A stretch of 55,933 bases of DNA from Catellatospora sp. KI3 (GCF_029948125.1 NZ_JASAMB010000033.1:1-55933); one strand, 5' to 3'; positions 1 through 7,969 are shown, numbered from the stretch's first letter. A program made the numbers and translations. The notes: generated from the sequence alone by a model not told the origin.

Positions 1-15
1 GGGAGCGGTGAAGTC

Positions 16-1404
16 GTGACCACGGTGGCTCCGGACCAGGTCGGCGCCGCGCTGCGGTTCCCGCAGGGCTTCCGGTGGGGTGCGGCCACGGCCGCGTACC
101 AGATCGAGGGGGCGGTGCAGGAGGACGGGCGCACGCCGTCGATCTGGGACACGTTCGCCCGTACCCCCGGGAAGGTCTTCCACGGGCACACGGGTGACGT
201 GGCCTGCGACCACTACCACCGCTACCGCGACGACGTGGCGCTGATGGCGGGGCTGGGCGTCGGGACGTACCGCTTCTCGCTCGCCTGGCCGCGGATCAAG
301 CCCGACGGCTCCGGCCCGGTAAACGGCCGCGGCCTGGACTTCTACGACCGCCTCGTCGACGAGCTGCTGGCCAAGGGCATCTCGCCGATGGCCACGCTCT
401 ACCACTGGGACCTGCCGCAGGTGCTGGAGGACCGGGGCGGCTGGACCAACCGCGACACCGCGTACTACTTCGCCGACCTGGCCGCGGCGGCGGTCGCGCG
501 GCTCGGGGACCGGGTGGCCACGTGGACCACGCTGAACGAGCCGTGGTGCTCGGCCTTCCTCGGCTACGCCGCCGGGGTGCACGCGCCGGGCCGCGAAGAC
601 CCGACGGCCGCGTTCCAGGCGGTGCACCACCTGCTGCTCGGGCACGGGCTGGCGGTGCGGGCGCTGCGGGACGGGGGAGCGCGCGAGGTGTCGCTGACGC
701 TGAACCTCGCCCGCGTACGCCCCGACGACCCCGCCGACCCGCACGACCTCGCGGCGGTGCACCTCATCGAGGGCCTGCACAACCGGCTGTGGCTCGACCC
801 GGTGCTGCGCGGGGCGTACCCGGCCGACATGCTGGCCCTGTTCCGCCGCTTCGGCGCCGACCACGTCATCCGCCCCGGCGACGACGCGATCATCGCCGCG
901 CCGATCGACTTCCTCGGCGTGAACTACTACCAGCCCGCGCGGGTACGCGCCGCGCTCGGCGTCGACGGCGGCCCGGCCAACCCCGGCACCGAGGGCGCCG
1001 AGTACGTGGCCCAGGACCTGCCCGTCACCGCGATGGACTGGCCGGTCGACCCGTCGTCCTTCTACGAGCTGCTGATGTGGCTGTCCGACGGCTACCCCGG
1101 CACCCCGATGATGATCACCGAGAACGGGGCGGCGTACGACGACGTCCTGGTCGGGGACCGGGTCGCCGACACCGACCGCGTCGGGTTCCTCGACGGGCAC
1201 CTGCGCGCGGTGCACCAGGCCCTGGCCGAGGGCGCCGACGTGCGCGGATACCTGGCCTGGTCGCTGCTGGACAACTACGAGTGGGGCTACGGGTACGGCA
1301 AGCGCTTCGGCATCGTGCACGTGGACTACGACACCCAGCGCCGCACGCTGAAGGACAGCGCCCGCTGGTACGCCGCCGTCATCGGCCGCAACGGCCTGGA
1401 CTGA
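16..1404 (+). CDS. Family 1 beta-glucosidase
   Basis: Retaining family 1 glycoside hydrolase of 462 aa, the usual length for this family, expected to release glucose from beta-linked oligosaccharides or glycosides in the cytoplasm. One (beta/alpha)8 barrel fills the protein. Visible marks are the N-terminal [15 protein letters not shown], the acid/base motif TLNEPW with Glu175, and the nucleophile motif ITENGA with Glu369. There is no signal peptide. The GTG at 16 has GGGAG about ten bases upstream. A strong hairpin follows the stop codon. Such genes commonly sit downstream of sugar ABC importer genes, which would lie left of this window (inference). The family is certain; the exact substrate is not. 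Confidence 0.95.
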   Translation: MTTVAPDQVGAALRFPQGFRWGAATAAYQIEGAVQEDGRTPSIWDTFARTPGKVFHGHTGDVACDHYHRYRDDVALMAGLGVGTYRFSLAWPRIKPDGSGPVNGRGLDFYDRLVDELLAKGISPMATLYHWDLPQVLEDRGGWTNRDTAYYFADLAAAAVARLGDRVATWTTLNEPWCSAFLGYAAGVHAPGREDPTAAFQAVHHLLLGHGLAVRALRDGGAREVSLTLNLARVRPDDPADPHDLAAVHLIEGLHNRLWLDPVLRGAYPADMLALFRRFGADHVIRPGDDAIIAAPIDFLGVNYYQPARVRAALGVDGGPANPGTEGAEYVAQDLPVTAMDWPVDPSSFYELLMWLSDGYPGTPMMITENGAAYDDVLVGDRVADTDRVGFLDGHLRAVHQALAEGADVRGYLAWSLLDNYEWGYGYGKRFGIVHVDYDTQRRTLKDSARWYAAVIGRNGLD

Positions 1405-1418
1405 CGGGGTATGGGACT

Positions 1419-1452
1419 CACGTGGGGGAGGGGAGCGGCCCTCCCCCACGTG
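1419..1452. terminator. Strong hairpin after beta-glucosidase
   Basis: Perfect 12-bp inverted repeat CACGTGGGGGAG / CTCCCCCACGTG around a 10-base loop, 15 bases after the beta-glucosidase stop codon and 13 bases before the stop of the minus-strand phytase-like remnant. There is no clear T-run, so it would act as a GC-type terminator, probably in both directions. Confidence 0.8.
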
Positions 1453-1464
1453 CTCATCACCCGG

Positions 1465-1566
1465 TCAGCGGAGGAACCCGGCGTCGAGGACCTTGACGTT
1501 CGTGGCGGAGCGGTCGAAGTCCGGCGTCTCCTGGCCGTCGTGCACCACGAGCAGGCCGCCCGGCCT
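1465..1566 (-). pseudogene. 3' remnant of a phytase-like gene
   Basis: On the minus strand about 34 codons before a TGA stop (1465-1467) encode a tail beginning RPGGLLVVHDGQETPD and containing ATNVKV. This resembles the C-terminal strand of bacterial beta-propeller 3-phytases (GLLVVQDG...TNFK). Upstream of about 1566 the reading frame continues only as unrelated sequence that belongs to the promoter and start of the toxin-antitoxin pair. The rest of the gene is absent from the window. It is therefore a truncated 3' end, most simply cut when the neighbouring module arrived. The phytase assignment rests on a short match, so it is moderate; the truncation itself is better supported. Confidence 0.55.
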
Positions 1567-1600
1567 TTCAACTTTCGAGAATGACAGGCATAATCGAAAG
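1566..1600 (+). promoter_or_regulatory. Promoter with overlapping operator
   Basis: Candidate -35 TTTCAA (1566-1571) and -10 CATAAT (1589-1594) are separated by 17 bases. A perfect 7-bp inverted repeat CTTTCGA (1572-1578) / TCGAAAG (1594-1600) covers the spacer and the -10. This arrangement fits autorepression by the HTH protein that starts at 1618, as is usual for toxin-antitoxin operons. Binding is inferred. Confidence 0.6.
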
Positions 1601-1617
1601 ATGAAGGGTGGTCTGCG

Positions 1618-2091
1618 GTGACTGTGGAAGCGGAGAAGAGCGAGATTCTCGACCTGCTCGGACATGTCGAGGTGATCGAGGAGGTCGCGAACGACCTCGC
1701 CCCCGACGACCGGCGCCGGGAGCGGTTGCTCGACGCGGTGCGAGGTGTTCTAGGGCACTGTCGGCCGATCCGCGTTCCGATCGCGGCGGAGATGCTGAAT
1801 CTCAGCGAACCGACGATCCGGGCCTGGGCCCGACAGGGTGTGTTCGAGGTCGTTCCTCTGTCGACCGTGACGACACTGGAGCCGGTCCGCTTCCATGATG
1901 TGCTGCACCTGGTCCAGGACCTGCGTGCCGCCGGGCAGACCAGCGGTCTGCTCGACACCGTGTGGCGGCGGCTCGAAGACGCCGCGCTGCTTGAACGCGA
2001 AGACCTTCGGGAAGGTCTGGACCAGGCGACATCGGGCGCAGGTCAAGAGTTGGGCGCCGACGAACTTGAGGCACGTTCGCGAAGAATGTGA
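1618..2091 (+). CDS. HTH protein, putative antitoxin
   Basis: 157-aa protein with a helical N-terminal region (residues 1-50) followed by a short helix-turn-helix around residues 52-75. There VPIAAEMLNLSEPTIRAWAR reads like the DNA-recognition helix of MerR or excisionase-type proteins. The C-terminal third (from about residue 105) is charged and helical, as expected for an antitoxin region that contacts its toxin. The GTG start at 1618 follows the operator-promoter at 1566-1600. The next gene starts 21 bases after the stop and encodes a RelE/ParE-like protein. The role is inferred from the HTH plus the neighbour. Codon use is less GC3-biased than in surrounding genes, which suggests transfer. 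Confidence 0.7.
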   Translation: MTVEAEKSEILDLLGHVEVIEEVANDLAPDDRRRERLLDAVRGVLGHCRPIRVPIAAEMLNLSEPTIRAWARQGVFEVVPLSTVTTLEPVRFHDVLHLVQDLRAAGQTSGLLDTVWRRLEDAALLEREDLREGLDQATSGAGQELGADELEARSRRM

Positions 2092-2112
2092 TACATCAGC
2101 TAGGTTGTCTAA

Positions 2113-2562
2113 GTGCCTCCGAGGACCTTCTATACCGATCGAGCGTTACAGCAGTTTGACGAGCTGCCCGCCGGTCAGCGGCGGGAAGTGGTCGAGTTCG
2201 CCCGGCAGCTGGATGCGCGCGGATGTGCGGCGCTCGGCTACCGCCTCACCGGCACCAAGCCACTCGATCACATCTGTGTGAAGCACCTCAGCCGTAATCT
2301 CCGCGTCGTCGTCATGTTCCGGCAGGATGGCCAGCCGTGCGTACTCCTGATCGGACCGCATGAGCAGAAGGACCCCGGGGTCGACGTGTACACGGCCCTG
2401 TATGAGCTGGCTGGCGTCCCCGTCCCGACCGGGGAGCGGACGAAGCCGCCGTGTTGCGGAGCGGACGGCATGCCGCCCGTGGATGGTGTCGCGGTGGACG
2501 AACTGGTTGAGCGGGCGGTGCGGGTGCGGCGGACGCGCGGACGTCAGAGCGGGCCGACGTAG
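2113..2562 (+). CDS. RelE/ParE-fold toxin-like protein
   Basis: 149-aa protein. The first 100 residues follow the RelE/ParE pattern: an N-terminal strand, two charged helices (about residues 12-35), then strands rich in basic residues (VKHLSRNLRVVVMFRQD, about residues 57-73) ending in a hydrophobic strand VLLIGPHEQKDP. RelE-type toxins cleave ribosome-bound mRNA and ParE-type toxins poison gyrase; the sequence does not say which applies. The C-terminal 40 residues are an extension of no recognised type. It starts with GTG at 2113, just downstream of the HTH gene, and its 3' end overlaps the convergent YchJ-like gene by 19 bases. The family call is moderate and rests on fold-like pattern and context. 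Confidence 0.6.
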   Translation: MPPRTFYTDRALQQFDELPAGQRREVVEFARQLDARGCAALGYRLTGTKPLDHICVKHLSRNLRVVVMFRQDGQPCVLLIGPHEQKDPGVDVYTALYELAGVPVPTGERTKPPCCGADGMPPVDGVAVDELVERAVRVRRTRGRQSGPT

Positions 2563-2942
2563 AGCCAGTGGCCGTGCTCGCGGACGAAGGTGCTGTGTTC
2601 GCGCAGGACGCCGGGCTGGCCGCCGTCGACGTAGTGGGCGGCGAAGCGGACCCGGCCCTCGGTCTCGAACATGCTGCCGCCGGTGGTCTCCAGCACTTCC
2701 AGCCGGGTGTATCGCGGGCTGTCGGACAGGTCCAGGCGGCGCGGGCGGGTGCGCGGATGCCAGGTGCGCAGCAGGTATGCGGCGTCGCCGAGGGCGAAGG
2801 CCGAGTAGCGCGAGCGCATCAGCAGCTCGGCGGTGGGGGCCGGATCGGTGGAACCGTGCCAGCGGCCGCAGCACTCGGCGTACGGCGGGCCGTAGCCGCA
2901 GGGGCAGGGCTGGTCGGCGGAGTGCGGACGGTTGCGGGCCAT
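2544..2942 (-). CDS. YchJ-like UPF0225 protein
   Basis: 132-aa protein beginning MARNRPHSADQ. A SEC-C-type zinc-binding motif CPCGYGPPYAECCG lies near residues 13-26, followed by an NTF2-like domain with the conserved sequence LMRSRYSAFALGDAAYLLRT. This two-part layout is diagnostic of the YchJ/UPF0225 family, whose biochemical role is unknown. I use the ATG at 2942; an in-frame ATG at 2951 would add three residues. Its 3' end overlaps the convergent toxin-like gene by 19 bases, so read-through from either side would produce antisense RNA. Family call is secure, function is not. Confidence 0.88.
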   Translation of the reverse strand: MARNRPHSADQPCPCGYGPPYAECCGRWHGSTDPAPTAELLMRSRYSAFALGDAAYLLRTWHPRTRPRRLDLSDSPRYTRLEVLETTGGSMFETEGRVRFAAHYVDGGQPGVLREHSTFVREHGHWLYVGPL

Positions 2943-3022
2943 GGCACCCATCGTGCCGCACCGGCTCGTACCAGCGGCAATCGGCTGGCGTGCGGCACCG
3001 CCCCCGTGCGAGCCTGGCGCTC

Positions 3023-3955
3023 GTGATCGAGCTTCCGGAGCGGGTGCTGCGTACCGCGCAGAGCAAGGGTGCCGAGGGTCGGCGCTGGCTCGACCGGCTG
3101 CCGGAGGACGTCGCGCACCTCTGCGCCACCTGGTCGCTGTCGCTGGGGGAGGTCCTGGACGGCGGGTCACTCGCCTTCGTCGCCCGGGTGCGGGCCGATG
3201 ACGGCACGGACGCGGTGCTGAAGGTCTCGCCACCCGGACCCGACGTGGCAGCGCAGGCCGGCACACTGGCCGCGGCGGACGGACACGGTTATGCCCGGCT
3301 CTACGCACACGACCTGGACCGGGGCGCGATGCTGCTGGAGCCGTTGGGCGGGGCGCTGGCCAGGGCCGGGCTGCCGGTGGAGCGGGTGCTGGACGTGTCG
3401 GCGGCGGTCCTGACGCAGGCGTGGCGTACGCCGCGAGCCGAAGGGATGGCTGTGGCGCCGGGTGCGGACAAGGCCAGCGGGTTGATCGAGCTGATCACCG
3501 GGCTCTGGGTCGAACTCGACCGGCCGTGCTCGGCGGCGCTGGTCGAGCAGGCACTGGTGTACGCGCGCCGCCGCGCAGCCGCCTTCGACCCGGACCGGTC
3601 GGTGGTCTGCCACGGCGACCCGCACCCGGACAACGTGCTCGCCGTGCCGTCGCCCCGGGCCGGGGCGGAGTCCGGCTACGTACTGGTGGATCCGGACGGT
3701 TTCCTCGACGATCCGGCCTACGACCTGGGGGTCGTGGTCCGCGAGTGGAACGCCGAGGTGCTGTCCGCCCCGGATCCGCGCGGCCTGCTGCGGGGCTACT
3801 GCGCGCGGCTCGCGGCAGCGACCGGCATCGAGGCGCAGCGGATCTGGGAGTGGGGCTTCGTCGAGCGGGTCTCGTCGGGGCTGTACCTGATGCGGCACGG
3901 GCACGACGAATGCGGGCGGGAGTTCCTCGCCTCCGGTGAGCGGCTGCTGCTCTAG
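3023..3955 (+). CDS. Streptomycin 6-kinase (APH(6)) family protein
   Basis: 310-aa aminoglycoside phosphotransferase-fold protein. It has a small N-lobe with the ATP-lysine region TDAVLKVSPP (about residues 65-75), a hinge with MLLEPLG, the catalytic loop HGDPHPDNVL near residue 200, and the metal-binding VDPDGFLDDPAYDLG. The residues match the APH(6) family, which phosphorylates streptomycin at position 6. In actinomycetes many members of this family have no shown resistance role. The GTG at 3023 is chosen because homologous sequence begins there; the frame is open further upstream but reads as shadow of the YchJ-like gene. The hypothetical gene at 3965 starts nine bases after the stop. Confidence 0.85.
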   Translation: MIELPERVLRTAQSKGAEGRRWLDRLPEDVAHLCATWSLSLGEVLDGGSLAFVARVRADDGTDAVLKVSPPGPDVAAQAGTLAAADGHGYARLYAHDLDRGAMLLEPLGGALARAGLPVERVLDVSAAVLTQAWRTPRAEGMAVAPGADKASGLIELITGLWVELDRPCSAALVEQALVYARRRAAAFDPDRSVVCHGDPHPDNVLAVPSPRAGAESGYVLVDPDGFLDDPAYDLGVVVREWNAEVLSAPDPRGLLRGYCARLAAATGIEAQRIWEWGFVERVSSGLYLMRHGHDECGREFLASGERLLL

Positions 3956-3964
3956 GCTGCCGGG

Positions 3965-4429
3965 ATGGCGTCCGAGGAGCCGTACGTCCCGCCGGAGCAG
4001 GTGCTGGCCGCGACCTGTGCGGTCTGCCCGGCGCAGCTGCTGCGCTACGGCGCCTTCGACGTGGCGCCCCGTCCCGGCCCGCAGAGCTGCTACCAGCCGC
4101 GGCTGGGGTGGCGGGCCGACGTGGCGACGGGGGTGCCGACCTGCGTGCACCCGTACCGCGTGGGGTTGCCGCCGGGCGGCTACGCCTCGGCGGGCGAACC
4201 GCTGCCGCCGCAGCCGACCGTGCAGCTGCCCGACCCGGCCGCGCTGGTGCTGCCCGAGGACCCGACGCTGCTGGAGGCGTGGCTGATCGCGATGCTGCGC
4301 ACCGCCCCGCCGGAGCGCATGGCGTACGCCCTCTTCCAGGCGGAGGCTACGGCCGCCGCCCGCTTCGAGCCGCAGGTCGTCGTGGCGGCCATGCGCCGGG
4401 TCATGTCCCACGAACTCGCGGGCCGCTAG
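3965..4429 (+). CDS. Hypothetical protein with paired cysteines
   Basis: 154-aa protein that I do not recognise. The N-terminal half holds CAVCP (residues 19-23), a single Cys near 42 and CVHP near residue 60, spaced as in small zinc-binding or iron-sulphur proteins. The middle is proline-rich and the last 60 residues look helical (LLEAWLIAMLRTAPPERMAYALFQAE). There is no signal peptide or membrane segment. It starts with ATG nine bases after the streptomycin kinase-like gene, so the two are probably co-transcribed. It ends 11 bases before a 60-bp palindromic element that can terminate the unit. Codon use is typical of the genome, supporting a real gene. Confidence 0.65.
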   Translation: MASEEPYVPPEQVLAATCAVCPAQLLRYGAFDVAPRPGPQSCYQPRLGWRADVATGVPTCVHPYRVGLPPGGYASAGEPLPPQPTVQLPDPAALVLPEDPTLLEAWLIAMLRTAPPERMAYALFQAEATAAARFEPQVVVAAMRRVMSHELAGR

Positions 4430-4440
4430 GTTCGCACCCG

Positions 4441-4500
4441 GCAGTTTCGGGGGAACTGCCGGAAAGGCGGCCGAGATTCGTGCACTTTCCCCGAAACTGC
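4441..4500. repeat. 60-bp palindromic element, family 1, copy a
   Basis: Exactly 60 bp with near-complementary ends (GCAGTTTCGGGGG... / ...TTCCCCGAAACTGC) and an asymmetric centre carrying GATTCGTGCA. Related 60-bp copies are at 42422-42481 and 45501-45560. This copy is inverted relative to those, as judged from the CACGAATC core. It fills the gap between two convergent genes (stops at 4429 and 4515), so it can serve as a bidirectional terminator. Confidence 0.85.
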
Positions 4501-4514
4501 ACGCTCCGCGGCGC

Positions 4515-5000
4515 TCAGCCGCCCACCTTCGCGAGGAAGGCGGCAAGGTTCGTGGTGGCTCGGTCGATCTTCTCGGTGAGGGTGAGGGTCTCCTCGATGC
4601 GGCGGCCGGCGTCCTTCTTCCCGCGCAGGTAGAGCGAGCAGGCGAGGTCGGCGCAGAGGTAGAGGCCGGCTGAGTTGCCCTGTCGTCCGGCGGGTCCGGC
4701 CAGGCGCGCGGTCATCAGCGAGACGCCGTCGCGGTCATGTGAGGTCAGGCAGACCGAGCACACGCTGCGCCGCCCGAGCCCGGTCTGCTGGGACACGCGC
4801 AGGGCCACCCCGATCAGGCCGGTGGCGCCTGGGAACACCAGGTAGGCGCGGTCCTCGGCGGCGGGGTCGCGCCAGCCCAGGAAGTCGAGGTCGTCCCACG
4901 GCCGGGTGGCCAGATCCTTCGGCACGGCCATGCGCTGGGCCTCGCCCTTGGTGCAGTTGACGAAGCACGCGCGGATGGCGGGAACGGTGATCGGCTCCAT
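4515..5000 (-). CDS. FBP-domain zinc protein (EF-G-binding type)
   Basis: 161-aa protein matching the FBP C-terminal treble-clef zinc-finger domain known from elongation factor G-binding fusidic acid resistance proteins. Two cysteine pairs are visible: CSVCL near residue 81 and CADLAC near residue 117. The latter is followed by LYLRGKKDAGRRIEETL, a typical helix of the family. Actinobacterial members commonly consist of this domain alone and have no demonstrated EF-G partner. The ATG at 5000 is preceded on its strand by GTAGGGCTC, a weak ribosome site. The gene is transcribed alone towards the palindromic element at 4441-4500. The domain call is strong; a ribosome role is inference. Confidence 0.85.
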   Translation of the reverse strand: MEPITVPAIRACFVNCTKGEAQRMAVPKDLATRPWDDLDFLGWRDPAAEDRAYLVFPGATGLIGVALRVSQQTGLGRRSVCSVCLTSHDRDGVSLMTARLAGPAGRQGNSAGLYLCADLACSLYLRGKKDAGRRIEETLTLTEKIDRATTNLAAFLAKVGG

Positions 5001-5064
5001 GAGCCCTACCCTAGATTCGCGGGCAAACGATTATCTGCGCACGTCAACCGCTTGAGGGGCAGGA

Positions 5065-5406
5065 ATGATGGACGCGCTCGGACTGATGGACGCCTTCAAT
5101 GCGGCGTGGAACGGCCACGACATCGAGGCGGCACTGGACCTGTGTACGCACGACGTCGTGTTCGAGAGCACGGACCCGGCGCCCGACGGGCGGCGGTTCG
5201 AGGGCCGCGACGAGGTACGCGAGGCCTGGCTTCCGGTGTTCCTGCAGTTGGCGGGGCGGTTCGACGTCGAGGAGCTGACCGCCTCCGGTGACCTGGTGGT
5301 GCAGCGCTGGCGCTACGACTGGGGCACCGGCCACGTGCGCGGCGTGGACGTCATCCGGGTGCGCGACGGCCTGGTCGCCGAGAAGTTGTCCTACGTGAAG
5401 GGCTGA
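5065..5406 (+). CDS. SnoaL-like (NTF2-fold) protein
   Basis: 113-aa single-domain protein of the SnoaL/NTF2-like superfamily. It shows the N-terminal helix LMDAFNAAWNGHDIEAALDL, the strand DVVFESTDPAPDG, the motif FEGRDEVREAWLPVF, and the C-terminal curved sheet ending GVDVIRVRDGLVAEKLSYVKG. Members include small cyclases, isomerases and binding proteins, and this sequence does not reveal which. The ATG at 5065 has a GAGGGGCAGG ribosome site upstream; a second in-frame ATG follows immediately. It is a single gene ending 12 bases before the family-2 palindromic element. Confidence 0.88.
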   Translation: MMDALGLMDAFNAAWNGHDIEAALDLCTHDVVFESTDPAPDGRRFEGRDEVREAWLPVFLQLAGRFDVEELTASGDLVVQRWRYDWGTGHVRGVDVIRVRDGLVAEKLSYVKG

Positions 5407-5417
5407 ATCCCGGTTCG

Positions 5418-5475
5418 AGTTGCCGGGCAATCGGGGGAAAGCGGGTTCAAGATACGCCCGATTGCCCGGCAACTT
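5418..5475. repeat. 58-bp palindromic element, family 2, copy a
   Basis: Perfect 18-bp inverted repeat AGTTGCCGGGCAATCGGG (5418-5435) / CCCGATTGCCCGGCAACT (5457-5474). The asymmetric centre contains CAAGATACG, the reverse complement of CGTATCTTG in the second copy at 27512-27568. It lies between the convergent SnoaL-like gene (stop 5406) and telA (stop 5485), a natural place for a two-way terminator. Confidence 0.88.
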
Positions 5476-5484
5476 GACCAGGGG

Positions 5485-6783
5485 TTAGGGGCGGGGGACC
5501 AGGGCCGGGGCCTGCTCCAGGACCGAGGCGGGCAGGGCCGGGGCGGCGGGCAGCTCCAGCGGTTTGCCGGCGCGGGTGACCAGGTCGACGACGTTGCGGC
5601 TGAGCTGCTGCGAGCTGGCCGACATCGACTCCTGCGCGGTGACGATCGCCGAGACCACCTCGGCGCGGGCCTGCTGGCCGAAGCGCACCGCGTCCTCGAT
5701 GCCCTTGGCCTGGGCGTCGATCGAGGCGGCGACCTCCAGGATGGTCTCCGGGCGGATCGTCGGGGTCTGGATGAGCCGGGCGATCTGCGGCACGGCGGTG
5801 CCGGCGGCGTGGGCGTACGCCGACAGCACCTCGTTGGCGCCGTCGGCCACCGCCTGCTGCATCGCGGCGGCCTGGTTGGCCTGCAGCAGCAGCCCCCACT
5901 GCGCGATGGTCAGCTTCATCGTCGGGATGGTCAGGTTGACCAGCAGCGCGAGGCGCTGGCCGAGGCCGTAGTGCAGCGAGCGGATGTTGCGCACCTGCGG
6001 CGAGGTCGACCAGGCGACGAACAGCCGCTGCTGGTACTCGTTGATGCGCACCTCGATGGCCTGGATGAACTCGGTCACCCGGGCCAGGCGCTCCTCCTTA
6101 TCCCGCTTGTCGAGGTCGTTCGGGCCGATCTGGATCGACTTCGCCTCGGCCAGGGCCAGGTCGCGGACCTGCTCCATGACGGCGATGACGCCGACGAGCT
6201 GGCCGATCGCGGCCTCGTTGGCCTTGTACAGCTCGTCGCAGAGCACCACGTTGCGCTTGAGCTGCTGCTGCTTCTCCACCAGGGTGCCGGCGATGCGGTC
6301 GAGCTGCTGCTCGACCGAGCGGGCCTCCTCGAACAGCATCTCGACCAGGTCGCGCCCCTTGCGGAAGATGCCCTTGACCGCGTCCATGAACTTGTCGAAC
6401 GTCTCGCGGACCTTCGGGTCGGACGGGTCGTACCTGCGCCGGAAGTCGCGCATCCGGTCGTTGATCTCGTGCATGATCTGGGTCAGCTCGGGGATCTTGA
6501 CCGGGCCGACCTCGCGGAAGATGCGCTGCACCTGCGTGTTGACCTGGTCGATCGCGCCGTTGCCGAAGTTGGCCAGCTTGTCGGTGTCGGCCAGCATCTG
6601 CGGGTAGGTCTGCCGGGCCAGGGCCAGCGCCTGCTCGCGCTGGGCCGGGGTGAGCAGGTCGGCGCAGACCAGCTGGCGCGGGTCGCCCGCCTGGGCGACG
6701 GCTGCCAGGGCCCGGTCGGCGCTGCCGGTCGGCTCCGGCGAGGCGCCGGTGATGGTGCCGAAGTCGATCTGAAGCTCGGTCAT
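5485..6783 (-). CDS. telA: TelA-family toxic anion resistance protein
   Basis: 432-aa, largely alpha-helical cytoplasmic protein of the TelA/KlaA/YaaN family, linked to tellurite and other toxic-anion or cell-envelope stress resistance. Typical residues are visible: the N-terminal ALALARQTYPQMLADTDKL, the middle FDKFMDAVKGIFRKGRDLVEMLFEEARSV region (about 130-160), and the helices KRDKEERLARVTEFIQAIEVRINEYQQRL. The C-terminal segment from about residue 410 is alanine/proline-rich and variable. It is the last of four minus-strand genes, 28 bases after the membrane-anchored binding protein, with the AGGAAGAG ribosome site before ATG 6783. Pairing with an XpaC-like gene repeats the xpaC-yaaN order of Bacillus. 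Confidence 0.93.
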   Translation of the reverse strand: MTELQIDFGTITGASPEPTGSADRALAAVAQAGDPRQLVCADLLTPAQREQALALARQTYPQMLADTDKLANFGNGAIDQVNTQVQRIFREVGPVKIPELTQIMHEINDRMRDFRRRYDPSDPKVRETFDKFMDAVKGIFRKGRDLVEMLFEEARSVEQQLDRIAGTLVEKQQQLKRNVVLCDELYKANEAAIGQLVGVIAVMEQVRDLALAEAKSIQIGPNDLDKRDKEERLARVTEFIQAIEVRINEYQQRLFVAWSTSPQVRNIRSLHYGLGQRLALLVNLTIPTMKLTIAQWGLLLQANQAAAMQQAVADGANEVLSAYAHAAGTAVPQIARLIQTPTIRPETILEVAASIDAQAKGIEDAVRFGQQARAEVVSAIVTAQESMSASSQQLSRNVVDLVTRAGKPLELPAAPALPASVLEQAPALVPRP

Positions 6784-6811
6784 CGGTATCTCTTCCTCGG
6801 GTTTCCCTCGT

Positions 6812-7957
6812 TCACGAGCACTTGGATTCGCTCACGCAGGCGAGCAGCGCCAGCGTGACCTCGGCGTTGGGCGGCTGGGTGGTGCGGATGTTCTCGGCCA
6901 GCGGCAGCTTCGGGAAGTCCGCCACCTTGCTCACACCGAGCTGGACGGAGCGGAAGCCGTACTTGCGCCAGGCGATGCCCTGGAGCTGCGGGTCCTTCAT
7001 GGCGTCCTGGAAGCGGATCGCGTTGTCGTTCAGCGCCAGGATCGGGTGGTCGCTGTAGATGGTCGGCTCGGGGTACAGCACCCGTACGTTCGTGAGCACG
7101 CTCGCGCTGTCGACGCCCGGCTGTGCCATGAGCTGGATCAGCTGGTTCTCGTAACCGGCGTACAGCGGGGAGTGGAATTCGGCGCCCTGGGTGAGCCACT
7201 GCTGGAACCCGGTGTCGGAGCCCGCCGCCTGCAGGCCCTGGGCGTCGTAGACGGCGCGTACCGTGCCCAGCACCTTCCTGGCCTGGGCCAGGCTCGGGGC
7301 CTCGAACGCGTTGTCGGTGGCGATGATGTTGAGCTGGAGCTGGGCCATGGTGAAGCCGCTGTTGGACTTGGCGGCGTCGGTGCTGGACACCGCGATCGGC
7401 CCGCGCAGCTTCGTCGCGCCCAGCGACTCCCAGGTCGTGCGCTTGAGCACGTGGTCCAGCAGCAGCTTCTTCATGTCGACGATGAAGTAGCGGTTGTCGC
7501 GCTGGGTGACGATGCCCGCCTTGATCAGCGCGTCGGTGCCCTGCGGCCCGGCGTAGACCACTTCCGGGGACTGGAGCAGGTTCTCGGCCCGGTACTGCGG
7601 GTAGGCGCCCGGGTGCAGCTTCTCGAAGACGTTCTGCGCGCTGGCGCTGGACGGCCACAGGCAGTCGGCCTTCTTCTTGGCCAGCTCGTCGGCGGACAGC
7701 TGGACCTGGTCGTACGACCCGAGCGGGTTGAAGACGACGGTCAGCCCGTACCGGTCCTTGAGCAGCTGGCGGACCTCGGGGTCGGCCATCAGCTCCTTCT
7801 TCTCCGAGCCGCCCAGGCAGGTGACGGTGATCGGCTGGGCGGTGGTGGTCGTGCCCGGGTCGTCCTTGCCGCGCTGGGTCAGCACGTACGCGGTGGCCAC
7901 GCAGACCACCAGGACCAGGACGAGCCCGATGAGGAATCGGGGGCTCGGCATTCTCAC
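6812..7957 (-). CDS. Membrane-anchored substrate-binding-like protein
   Basis: 381-aa protein with one N-terminal membrane segment (about residues 8-27, FLIGLVLVLVVCVATAYVL) and no lipobox. An extracellular domain of the periplasmic-binding-protein class II type follows. ITVTCLGGSEKKELMADPEVRQ begins the first lobe. Later PIAVSSTDAAKSNSGFTMAQ resembles the ligand loop of molybdate/phosphate-type binding proteins. The same NSG-type motif occurs in the upstream lipoprotein (QSNSGATVLFGF), so the two are distant paralogues. No permease gene belongs to this unit, so the domain may sense or scaffold rather than import. The GTG at 7957 has GGAGAG nine bases away. The ligand is unknown. Confidence 0.75.
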   Translation of the reverse strand: MRMPSPRFLIGLVLVLVVCVATAYVLTQRGKDDPGTTTTAQPITVTCLGGSEKKELMADPEVRQLLKDRYGLTVVFNPLGSYDQVQLSADELAKKKADCLWPSSASAQNVFEKLHPGAYPQYRAENLLQSPEVVYAGPQGTDALIKAGIVTQRDNRYFIVDMKKLLLDHVLKRTTWESLGATKLRGPIAVSSTDAAKSNSGFTMAQLQLNIIATDNAFEAPSLAQARKVLGTVRAVYDAQGLQAAGSDTGFQQWLTQGAEFHSPLYAGYENQLIQLMAQPGVDSASVLTNVRVLYPEPTIYSDHPILALNDNAIRFQDAMKDPQLQGIAWRKYGFRSVQLGVSKVADFPKLPLAENIRTTQPPNAEVTLALLACVSESKCS

Positions 7958-7969
7958 TTCGGTGCTCTC

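Noticed and set aside
3023-3955. Dedicated streptomycin resistance or biosynthesis locus
   Set aside because: Only the APH(6)-like gene is present; no streptomycin biosynthetic gene lies nearby and such kinase-like genes are common in actinomycetes.
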